From assembly GCA_002887195.1 (NCBI GenBank), contig PJAB01000168.1, forward strand, positions 1 to 36,606: 36,606 nt of DNA. The letters are read 5' to 3'. The stretch is from Chrysochromulina parva (lineage: Eukaryota; Haptophyta; Prymnesiales; Chrysochromulinaceae). Shown one piece after another: positions 26,394 to 34,116 of this stretch (position 1 is the stretch's first letter; the number at the start of each line of letters is the position of its first letter). A program made the translations under genes and the position numbers. The notes beneath the pieces were generated by a model. The model did no database searches and was not told where the DNA came from. It saw only the letters and a list, made by a program, of their open reading frames with translations.

Positions 26394-28526
26394 ATGAAGG
26401 CTTTTTCGATGAAGCCTAAGGCGTCGAAAGGGGCTGTGGCTGCTCCCGCACCAAGCCTCGAGGACGTCAGCAGCCCGCCGACCGATGGAGACGCCCCGAC
26501 CCCACCGCCGCCGCCGCCAATCAGTGTTCCGGAGCCCGGTAGGCCACGCTTTCCCGTCGGCAGCTGCGTGCACGTGAAGCGCAGCAACGGAGAGGAGAAT
26601 CTCGCATATGTGATGAAACACGATGCGACGAATGATTCCTACACGGTAGAGCTCGGAAAGCAGGGCTCTGGGAAGCTGAAAAGGTGCCACGAAAAGGATC
26701 TTCGAGAGGCCGCACCGTCCATCTCGTCGCCGCAAGAAGAGGCGTTGGTCAAGATGATGGCGGAGTCTCCGAGGTCTCCGAGCCCTGAGCCCATCGATAT
26801 GAGCCTGACGCCAATCAAGGAAGACGAAGACGCGCCGCCACCGCCGGAGATCCCCGAAGCCGTCACCGCCACGTTCACAAAAACGGCGACTGCCCAGCTA
26901 AAGGAGAACGTGAGAGAGCTGACGGGCGAGCTCGCGGAGAAGAAGGCGACGATCGCGCAGCTGCAGGCGACGATCAAGGAGCTGCAGGAGAGCGTTAAGG
27001 AGGGCGAAGGCTGGCGGCATGCCGCGGAGGCGCTCACCGCGGCCCAGGCCGAGATGGCGGACGAGAAGCCCTCGGACAAGGCGCGCGCTGCGATGCGTGC
27101 CGAGATCGAGCAGGAGGTGCGCGCGCAGCTGTCGTCGGAGACGAAGTCAAAGCCGAGCAGCAAGGGAGGGGGCATCTGGCAAGAGAGGGCCCTGGACGCC
27201 GCGAGGCTTGCAGATGAGCTGCGGGACAAGTGGTCCTCCGCAGAGTCTGAACTCGCCAACGTTCGCAAAGACCTGAGCGACACGCGCACGAAGCTGGGCA
27301 TGGCGGAGGCGCAGATGAACGAGTCGTTCGACGTGTCGGCCGAGAAGCAGAGGGCGCTCGACGAGTCCGAGACGGCGCTCGCGAAGGCCAATGACGAGAT
27401 CGAGCGAGCTCAGGCGCAGGTGCGCGAGCTCACGGCCGAGCTGATGGCCGAGCGCGAGGAGAAGGCGAGCGCGCTCGCGGCGAGCGAGGGCGCGGCGGCG
27501 GCTGTGCACGAGCTGCGCGCATCGCAAGCCTCGAGCCTCCAGCAGGCGTGGGAGCTCGCCGAAGCGCTCGAGACGGCGCTCAACGAGGCGGCCGCCATTA
27601 AGGAGATTGCCGGGGTGAAGTTCAAAGGGCACAAGATGCCGCTGGGCCCCGTGCTCGATACACCGAGGGCGCTCGCGGGGCAGCTGCGGCTGCGGCTAGG
27701 CCAGCCAGGCGTGGAGTCGCCCGCCTCGATCATCTCGAGCGCGGGCACAGCCAAGCTGCCCCCTTCCCAAACCGGCAATGGTAGCGCCGTCTCGAGCGCC
27801 CAACACGGCGTGTCCGAGCTGCTCGCCGAGCTGCGGCGGAAGAGGGCGGTGACGGAGAAGGAGAGCACGGCGGCAGTCGAGCGCGACGACTTTGAACATG
27901 CCGATCGACTCCAGCTGATCCTCGACGATCTCAACATCCAGATCGCCGAGCTTGATGGCGCCGGGCCGGGCGCCGCACTCGCGCCCGCGCCCGCCGGAGC
28001 GCCCGCGTCGGCGTCGATCTCGGCGTCGATCTCGGCCCATGCAGAGGCGGCGGTGATGCGCCAGCGCATGAGCGATGCGCGCCATGCGCTCGCGACGGCG
28101 CTCGAAGGCCTCACGGGCGGCGACGACTCGTCGGCGGCCGTTGACGAAACCGCGCTCCCGCCCCACCTGAGAGAAGCGGACGCGTCGCGCTTGGAGTCGG
28201 AGCTCATTAGCCTGATGGCGTCGCTCAAGCACGCGGACCGCGAGCTGCGCGCCGCCCTCAGCCAGGGGAAAGGGGGCGCCGAGGCGCTCGCGCCTAGGCG
28301 CCTTCGCGATAACTCAGCCGAGGAGATGCAGGCGCAGCTCATCGACTACAAGATGCGGGCGGCACAGCTCCAGCTCGAGCGAGATGAGTCTTTCATGGCG
28401 TGCCGGCAGCTGCAGCTCCAGAATCGGCAGCTCTCGTCCCAGATCAGCGCTGGCGGCGCGCCCACAGCCGCGGAGCCTAACGCCAGCCCCAAGAAGATAA
28501 AGAAATCGAAATCGACCCTGGCGTAA
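26394..28526 (+). CDS. Large coiled-coil protein with N-terminal SH3/Tudor-like patch and UVR-like motif
   Basis: 710 aa. A Pro-rich N-terminus (to about 48) is followed by a compact beta-rich segment FPVGSCVHVKRSNGEENLAY...DSYTVELG...KRCHEKDLREA (about 53-107), which resembles SH3/Tudor/KOW-type folds. Residues about 160-420 are a long coiled coil rich in Ala/Glu/Lys (EIEQEVRAQL, DELRDKWSSAESELANVRKD). A UVR-like motif lies at about 480-520: KESTAAVERDDFEHADRLQL followed by ILDDLNIQI. Ala/Pro linkers, more helix (HADRELRAALSQGKGG) and a basic tail KKIKKSKSTLA follow. The architecture suggests a structural or centrosome/flagellum-linked scaffold. I recognise no family; both domain calls are tentative. 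Upstream is the doubled CTATTCGATG element. Confidence 0.78.
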   Translation: MKAFSMKPKASKGAVAAPAPSLEDVSSPPTDGDAPTPPPPPPISVPEPGRPRFPVGSCVHVKRSNGEENLAYVMKHDATNDSYTVELGKQGSGKLKRCHEKDLREAAPSISSPQEEALVKMMAESPRSPSPEPIDMSLTPIKEDEDAPPPPEIPEAVTATFTKTATAQLKENVRELTGELAEKKATIAQLQATIKELQESVKEGEGWRHAAEALTAAQAEMADEKPSDKARAAMRAEIEQEVRAQLSSETKSKPSSKGGGIWQERALDAARLADELRDKWSSAESELANVRKDLSDTRTKLGMAEAQMNESFDVSAEKQRALDESETALAKANDEIERAQAQVRELTAELMAEREEKASALAASEGAAAAVHELRASQASSLQQAWELAEALETALNEAAAIKEIAGVKFKGHKMPLGPVLDTPRALAGQLRLRLGQPGVESPASIISSAGTAKLPPSQTGNGSAVSSAQHGVSELLAELRRKRAVTEKESTAAVERDDFEHADRLQLILDDLNIQIAELDGAGPGAALAPAPAGAPASASISASISAHAEAAVMRQRMSDARHALATALEGLTGGDDSSAAVDETALPPHLREADASRLESELISLMASLKHADRELRAALSQGKGGAEALAPRRLRDNSAEEMQAQLIDYKMRAAQLQLERDESFMACRQLQLQNRQLSSQISAGGAPTAAEPNASPKKIKKSKSTLA

Positions 28527-29103
28527 GATGGCGTGAGGATGGCATCGACATCGCGGTGCTCGCGCTGCCTCATGGCCTGCCGGACTCTTGATGTGCGCGC
28601 GCTCTGTGGCGAGAGAGCTATTGCCAAGACCTCAGTGGGCGTGAGGGTGCTTGGGGAGATGCGCGATCAACCTCACACATGCATCAAGTTCAAGAGGTTG
28701 GGGCGACTGCGCTGGGTGTGGCGGAGTAGGTCTGAGCGTCGAGCGCACTGAGAGGCGGAGACACACTGCAGAGTGCAGCGGTGTGCAGAGACGTAGAAAG
28801 GTTTGCTTGGGTGACAGGACACATTGTACCTAGCACACGACGCCCCCGAGGCCAAGCGGCCAAGGGCGTGGACGGCGACCGGAGCCGCGGAGCGACGGCG
28901 GACCTCCGCTCCCGCGGCGGGGTCGGGGAGTCCTCGGTACAACACCGGACACCTTACATGTACATCGCCATTGGCTGTACTAATAGTACTGTACTGGCCC
29001 TGTGAATTGGCTTTAGCGTTTAGGACCCCACCCTATGTTGTCTCAGACACACAAGCACGAGCATGAGCACGAGTCGCATGTGCACCCCAACCATCTGCAA
29101 TAA
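28527..29103. other. Intergenic between convergent genes
   Basis: About 577 bp with no credible gene. It includes TACTAATAGTACTGTAC near 28978. CACGAGTCGCATG is repeated near 29070 and 29106; the second copy overlaps the stop codon of the three-enzyme fusion gene. Confidence 0.45.
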
Positions 29104-32100
29104 TCACGAGTCGCATGCACCCCACCCATTTGATATATCTGGCCGTGCCCATTCACGCCACTGATCGCAATCAGGGTTGAACTCTAAATCTGCTCGGTCG
29201 CACCTAGGCTTACCAGGAGGCTGAACTAGGGGAGCTCCGCCTGGCATCTTCACGTACAAGTTGTCTAACCACGAGCCAGAAAGATCTTTATATGCTTTGT
29301 ACAGGAACGTCTTTGCGTTGACGTAGCCGTGAGCAGAGAAAAACATGTCCACCGGCCGTAGGTCACGATACTTGTTGGTCTCGATGAGAACCGCTCGGAC
29401 ATCGAGTTTCCCCCATGGTAAGCACTTGAGTACGCTCGGTTCGTTGCCCTCAATGTCAATGCTGATCAGGTCGACTCGGCGCGTTTCTAGCTTCAACTTG
29501 ACAAGAGATTCACGTAAGCCAACGCATTGCATCTCGCTGCCTCCACCCTTCACCACCGTGCTTGGTCTCAGAGTCAAAAGACCACCGGAGCCGGTCGCAA
29601 TCATTTTCGTTGGTCTGCCCATCACGCAGGAAGGCACCAAGTGACAACTGCGCTCCGAGCGGATACGCTCGTGGTAATTTGCCTGCGGCTCAAAGCACAC
29701 GCCTGTCCAGCCAAGACATACGTCAAAGAATGCTGTGTTCGATATTTTGATTGCATCATTTGTGCCGATGTCGATATATAAGCCCTTTTGTGACTCGGCC
29801 ACCATCCCTGCGAAGAAATTACGATAGAGGAAGTGATCCTGCCACGCTTGCGCAAAGCCAGCATCCGGCAGATTGCGCAGCACCCGTTCGCAACGCTCGC
29901 GATGCTTCAGCGGCACGTCTCGTAAAATGTGGGCTACTTTCTCCTGTGCTGCCGACCATTCCGCTTCAGTTACGCGCCAGCCAGCCAAAAGCTGGGGGCT
30001 TGGTCGGCTTGTTACGCTTCCATGCGGCAAGCTTGGTCCATGCGGCCATGCGGCAAGCTTCAAGCTGCGTCCATGCGGCAAGCTTGGCGGAGTCTCTTTC
30101 CGTAACTTCAACCAAACGGGTACAGCAGCTGGTCTTGCGAGGCGCCAGACAAAAGTCACCATATCACGTACCTGGGAAGGGTGGCGATTCGGTGTGCCAC
30201 GGTGCCATGTGGAAGGAAAGCGCACTACCGCGTCCCCAATGCCAGAGAGGAGCCGTACACTTGGAAAGTTCCGACCCAATACGTGATTCACCTCGCACCA
30301 GCATGCGCTGTACTGTTGAGAGCCGCCACCCGCAGAACGCAGCGCATTGATCGTTGGTCTACTGAAGAGCTGCTCGAGGGGGATGCCTTGGGTACCTGGC
30401 CACACTTCAAGCGGACCCAGTTCATCCGTGACTTCAGCTAACGGGATATCGATCGTCAGAAGCAGTTGAGGATCATCATAGGCTTGGTCGTAGTGCGGAT
30501 TTTGGTACTTGCTACCAGAGAGCGCCGAGTTAAGATGGACCTCCTCCAGTACTGAGTCGGAATTAGTGTCTCCACCCCTGTGCAAGCGTCGGCGTGCCAG
30601 CTTGAGTATTGCTCCACTATCAATCACACCAGACAGAGCCGCCTCTGCCAGTGCGTAGATAGGCTCAAACACGCTTGACAGGAGCTCCGGTGGTGAGAGC
30701 GACGATGAGCCTGTCGACGAGCTCAGCACTGCTTTCAGGCGGCGAGGCTGATTTTCAACCCCGCTCCTAGTATCAAGTGGCGGCAGGCGCCGCCGGCCTC
30801 GCTTTTCGATCGCCGCAAAGATACGCTGGAGCTGCGCGGCTGACAAAGCACGTTTGACTAATGCCGCACCACTTGTGTACAAAACGGCGCGCAGCTGCGC
30901 ACCACCGTCGGTGGACACAGGCGTGCGCACCGTGAGTGCGGTGGCGAAGTTGATCCCACTCTTTGCACCCTCGTTGCCGGCAGATCCAAGTAGGCTAGCT
31001 TCGGCTTGATCACATGCAGCAGTAGTGTGCACGGGTGCTCCACGTGCTATGGTAGCGCATGCCCTTTGTGGTGGCCGCTCAATCAGCCCGGCTCTTGGTT
31101 GCATACCCGCACTCGTGTAGACGGCGTCGATGCACCGCATCAGACGCACCGAGGCAGCGCCCGTGTTCACAAAGGATGCCGCGTCGGAAACTGCTCCACT
31201 GCGAATGCGTTTCACCGCGGCTGTAAAGTGTGACAATTGGTTGCCATAAGAGGTAATAGCCTTGTCAAAGGACTGGCGATGCACCACTGTTCCGTCGAGC
31301 GCGTGCAGAGTGATCGAATTTCCGAACTGAGGTGCCTGAAAGCCCGTGACAACCAAAGTTCCGTTGGAGCCCACCACACGCAGCTCTTTTGTTTCAGTCT
31401 TCTCACCAATCAGAGACCAGGCGAAGCGCACCGATAAGCCGCCAATGAGAATATCCCCTTCCATACCCTCGTCGATCAGGGGATCCTTTGGCCAACGAGT
31501 TGCGACAGTGCTGCGAACGTCGCAGCCTTTCTCGTAACCATCGTCATACAGAATTTCTAGGAGCGTGCTCAGCACGTAGCCAGCAAGGTCCATGGCGCTG
31601 CCTCCCGAGAGAGCTGAGTCGTAGCGCGACCCCTTCCTCTGAACATACCTCTTCGGCATGATCAGTTTTGCTTCTGCGTGGCGTAGTTCGCCTAGCCCGC
31701 GTACGAGCGCACGCACGCGCGCTATCATTGGATGGTGCAGGTTGTGCAAGCCGTGCATGAGCACAAGATTGCGCTGCCGTGCAAGTGCTACCAGTGCTTC
31801 AGCCTGTACAGCATTGGAAGTAAGTGGCTTCTCAAGAAGAACGTGCTTACCGGCCGCGAGAGCAAGCGCCGCCCACTCAAAGTGTAAGCTGGTCGGCAAT
31901 GCAATGTACACACCATCAACGTCCGGGCTCGTAAGGAGCGCGCTGTAACTGGAGTACACAGTTGCATTTGAAAGGTATTCCAAGTGCTGCTGCTTGAAGG
32001 CGATTGCATCCTGCACAGACCGCGCCGCAAGCCCAACAATGGCCACCATGCCCGGGCGGCGCGCAGCGGGCGTAAGTAGTGCCAGCTTGACGATATCTGC

Positions 32101-32439
32101 CCGGCCAAGGAAACCAATGCGGATACATGATTGGCTTGAACGCGCAGCAGAGAAAAAAACGTCACCATAAGAATTGCCGCTGACGACCACGAGACCCCCC
32201 AGTATGCAGAGCGCCGGATACACTTTCATCGAGCGGCGGGTGGGGGCAAGCCGGGAAGTGCAGCCGTGAACTTCTTGCGACTGCTCGTCCTGCGCCTGCT
32301 GGTGGTGCTCGGTGAGGATGCCCAGCCAAAAGCGGTTGGCCGCCAAACCGACGGCAAACTGTAGTAGGAGGGCTGTGGCTGTGTGGCAGGCGCCAACGAC
32401 AGCGATCACACCAACCATGGCGCCGATGATGATGCCCAT
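29104..32439 (-). CDS. Three-enzyme fusion: Gfo/Idh/MocA oxidoreductase, PhyH-type dioxygenase, FkbM methyltransferase
   Basis: About 1111 aa from ATG 32439, which begins with a span (GAMVGVIAVVGACHTATALL). ATG 32229 would give a signal peptide (MKVYPALCILGGLVVVSG). Residue numbers below count from ATG 32439. Module 1, about 105-450: NAD(P)-binding GFLGRADI (109-116) and the family EKP in VLLEKPLTSN (200-209), like dihydrodiol/sugar dehydrogenases. Module 2, about 515-775: phytanoyl-CoA-dioxygenase fold with iron ligands NPHYDQAY (His649, Asp651), GPLEVWPGTQ and FPSTWHRGTP (His746), and Arg758 for 2-oxoglutarate. A His/Pro-rich linker coded by a minisatellite follows. Module 3, about 860-1065: FkbM, with GLYIDIGTNDA (886-896), VCFEPQ and ISIDIEGNEPSVL (992-1004). 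All key residues remain. It probably oxidises, hydroxylates and methylates a sugar or lipid in the secretory pathway. The substrate is unknown. Confidence 0.87.
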   Translation of the reverse strand: MGIIIGAMVGVIAVVGACHTATALLLQFAVGLAANRFWLGILTEHHQQAQDEQSQEVHGCTSRLAPTRRSMKVYPALCILGGLVVVSGNSYGDVFFSAARSSQSCIRIGFLGRADIVKLALLTPAARRPGMVAIVGLAARSVQDAIAFKQQHLEYLSNATVYSSYSALLTSPDVDGVYIALPTSLHFEWAALALAAGKHVLLEKPLTSNAVQAEALVALARQRNLVLMHGLHNLHHPMIARVRALVRGLGELRHAEAKLIMPKRYVQRKGSRYDSALSGGSAMDLAGYVLSTLLEILYDDGYEKGCDVRSTVATRWPKDPLIDEGMEGDILIGGLSVRFAWSLIGEKTETKELRVVGSNGTLVVTGFQAPQFGNSITLHALDGTVVHRQSFDKAITSYGNQLSHFTAAVKRIRSGAVSDAASFVNTGAASVRLMRCIDAVYTSAGMQPRAGLIERPPQRACATIARGAPVHTTAACDQAEASLLGSAGNEGAKSGINFATALTVRTPVSTDGGAQLRAVLYTSGAALVKRALSAAQLQRIFAAIEKRGRRRLPPLDTRSGVENQPRRLKAVLSSSTGSSSLSPPELLSSVFEPIYALAEAALSGVIDSGAILKLARRRLHRGGDTNSDSVLEEVHLNSALSGSKYQNPHYDQAYDDPQLLLTIDIPLAEVTDELGPLEVWPGTQGIPLEQLFSRPTINALRSAGGGSQQYSACWCEVNHVLGRNFPSVRLLSGIGDAVVRFPSTWHRGTPNRHPSQVRDMVTFVWRLARPAAVPVWLKLRKETPPSLPHGRSLKLAAWPHGPSLPHGSVTSRPSPQLLAGWRVTEAEWSAAQEKVAHILRDVPLKHRERCERVLRNLPDAGFAQAWQDHFLYRNFFAGMVAESQKGLYIDIGTNDAIKISNTAFFDVCLGWTGVCFEPQANYHERIRSERSCHLVPSCVMGRPTKMIATGSGGLLTLRPSTVVKGGGSEMQCVGLRESLVKLKLETRRVDLISIDIEGNEPSVLKCLPWGKLDVRAVLIETNKYRDLRPVDMFFSAHGYVNAKTFLYKAYKDLSGSWLDNLYVKMPGGAPLVQPPGKPRCDRADLEFNPDCDQWREWARPDISNGWGACDS
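30020..30085. repeat. In-frame coding minisatellite in the linker of the three-enzyme protein
   Basis: CCATGCGGCAAGCTT occurs at 30020-30034, 30046-30060 and 30071-30085. On the coding strand it gives a repeated KLPHG/SLPHG peptide exactly between the PhyH and FkbM modules. It is a young, probably length-variable linker. Confidence 0.8.
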
Positions 32440-32763
32440 CGAGCCGCCGCTCTTGACTCTTGCGTCCGTGTGCGGAGGCGCTGACGAATCTACCGGTAAA
32501 AAGACACCGGGGGGAGCCGGGACACACACGAATCTACCGGTACAGTACCGGATCCGGCAAAAAGACATTGGGGGAGTTGGGATACACACGGGCGCACACG
32601 GGCACACAGATCACACAGACGTTAACGTTCACAGACTTACCGGTAGCGTCCGCGTGTCCCGTGTGTCCCGTGTGTGTCCCGGCTCCCCCCGGTGTCTTTT
32701 TACCGGTAGCCACACAACCATCCAAACCAACCCCCAAACTTCGCACGAATCCGCGGCGCGACC
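32440..32763. promoter_or_regulatory. Bidirectional promoter region of the right-hand divergent pair
   Basis: About 320 bp between the ATGs at 32439 and 32764. It contains three copies of the shared element (listed separately), CACACGGG-type microsatellite, and the 15-bp direct repeat ACGAATCTACCGGTA at 32484-32498 and 32528-32542. No TATA box was seen. Confidence 0.6.
32491..32708. repeat. Inverted pair of the shared element (39-bp perfect arms) plus a diverged inner copy
   Basis: The left arm at about 32491-32529 reads TACCGGTAAAAAGACACC, then GGGGGGAGCC, then GGGACACACAC. The right arm at about 32670-32708 is its perfect reverse complement. A diverged inner copy (CGGCAAAAAGACATTGGGGG, about 32544-32590) has the left-arm orientation. 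Each outer arm ends about 52-56 bp before the ATG of the gene it faces. No clear target-site duplication flanks the pair, so a MITE origin is not proven. Confidence 0.8.
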
Positions 32764-33759
32764 ATGCACACAAATTGCTCGGTCGACCTGGTCGCCGTGC
32801 GCCTCTTCGCCTCCCTCCTCGCTGCGCCCAACCGGTCGCACTACCAATGGATTCACGGCCAGAGCCCGAGTTTGCGGAATCAGTATTTCCTGCACCAACA
32901 TTGCTGCCACCCACATGTGCCAGCAACATACACGTGCCCGAACCTATCCGTGATTGGCGGCGATTGGCCCATCTGTCCAAGCTATTCGCCGCGCGGTCTT
33001 GTCTATTCAGTTGGCATCGACAATATTTGGGATTTTGACGATGCGTGTGCGAGCAGTGGACACGAAGTCCACTCGTTTGATCCGACGGCTAAGAACCTCG
33101 CCATGCATCAAAGCCACAAGCAGACCGGCGTTCACTTTCATCCGTGGGGCTTGACTGGCGGTGACGAGATCCCGTGCGTTAGGGACCCGCAGCAGCCCCG
33201 CAAGAAACACGAGCTACAGGATGCGGGCGGCCGTGGCTCCTTCCTCGATTCACTCTATACGCTGACTTCCATACGCGAACGGCTGGGCCACTCCAGCCGC
33301 CGGATCAGCATGCTCAAAATAGATTGCGAGGGTTGCGAATGGGACGTGTTCCACCACTTGAGCCAGCAGCCGACCTCGCTGCTCGACGACGTTGACGTAC
33401 TTCTCATTGAGCTCCATCCCAATTTGCTTCTTACTACCGACGCCGACCTAAACAAGTTTGGTTCGTTTTTCGAGTACGTATTCATCCGTAGCGGCTTCCG
33501 CATCTGGTGGCAGCATCCAAACGGCGGCGGCAAGGACCGACCGTGCGGCGGCGGCGGGCGCTGCTTCCACCCGGTGCTCCTTGCCTTGGGCCTGGACCCG
33601 CACATTTGCTGCTACGAGCTCGCACTAGTGCGGCCAACAGGGACGGCGGCGGAGATGCGGGAATCACAGGGCATACTGAGGATGGCATACGCTCGCGAGG
33701 CCGTCGCGACGCGAGCCACGACGTACTCGCCGTGTCCGCATTGCCTCGGCAATCGTTAA
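32764..33759 (+). CDS. METTL24/Methyltransf_22-type methyltransferase
   Basis: 331 aa from an ATG in good context. The order fits the Methyltransf_22 family: Cys/His-rich N-terminus (HQHCCHPHVP), GDWPICPS (about 66-73), SAM-binding strand GLVYSVGIDNIWDFDDACAS (78-97), acidic strand HSFDPT (103-108) and the ISMLKIDCEGCEWDV signature (181-195). Next are a LLIELHPN strand (213-220) and a Cys-rich C-terminus (CPHCLGNR). Human METTL24 and relatives of this family are poorly characterised SAM-dependent enzymes. A signal anchor is not obvious, although residues 7-21 are hydrophobic. The gene is divergent from the three-enzyme fusion and the two share the inverted promoter element, so they are probably expressed together. 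The substrate is unknown. Confidence 0.82.
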   Translation: MHTNCSVDLVAVRLFASLLAAPNRSHYQWIHGQSPSLRNQYFLHQHCCHPHVPATYTCPNLSVIGGDWPICPSYSPRGLVYSVGIDNIWDFDDACASSGHEVHSFDPTAKNLAMHQSHKQTGVHFHPWGLTGGDEIPCVRDPQQPRKKHELQDAGGRGSFLDSLYTLTSIRERLGHSSRRISMLKIDCEGCEWDVFHHLSQQPTSLLDDVDVLLIELHPNLLLTTDADLNKFGSFFEYVFIRSGFRIWWQHPNGGGKDRPCGGGGRCFHPVLLALGLDPHICCYELALVRPTGTAAEMRESQGILRMAYAREAVATRATTYSPCPHCLGNR

Positions 33760-34116
33760 AGTGTGTCGGACGCGCGGAGCAACCTATCTTGGTTTTGTCA
33801 AGTCAAGTTTCGGGTAACAGAACATTTTAGAACCTGGGACCTAGTTCTCCTGTGTATCAACCCTGAGGGCGGGAAGTCGAAGTGCCAGCAGCAGCCAGGA
33901 GCCTGGGTACCGGTACCGTACCGGTACGAGAAGCAGAAGGCGGCGCGCGAGTTTGCGGCCTGGTTCGGCGTCCCCGGACGAGGCCCCGCGCCGCCGAGGC
34001 CAGCGTGCCCCCCGCTCAGTGACTTGACTTGATGACTTGACTTGACATTGTGGAAACGAAAAGGTCCTTTGCTGTGATGAGTTTCACACGTCTGTCGTGT
34101 TAACGTTCACGGAGGC
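33760..34116. other. Intergenic / 5' region of the zinc-binding gene
   Basis: About 357 bp. It contains tandem ACCGGTA words (33909-33915, 33919-33925) and a perfect 13-bp tandem repeat TGACTTGACTTGA (34020-34045) about 70 bp before the ATG at 34117. No gene seen. Confidence 0.5.

Noticed and set aside
26639..28342. Two long - strand frames (26639-27391, 27410-28342)
   Set aside because: Antisense of coiled-coil codons; Ser/Ala-rich and featureless.
32440..32607. N-terminal extension of the three-enzyme protein from a GTG at 32607
   Set aside because: It starts at a non-ATG codon and is coded by the promoter element; the ATG at 32439 or 32229 is more likely.
32491..32708. Definite MITE call for the inverted-repeat pair
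   Set aside because: Arms are perfect, but no target-site duplication was found and the arms are also used singly elsewhere, so I list it as a repeat only.
32312..33038. Frames across the right-hand promoter (CPGSPRCLFTG and GKKTPGGAGTH peptides)
   Set aside because: These peptides are translations of the shared 38-bp element and recur wherever it does; not proteins.
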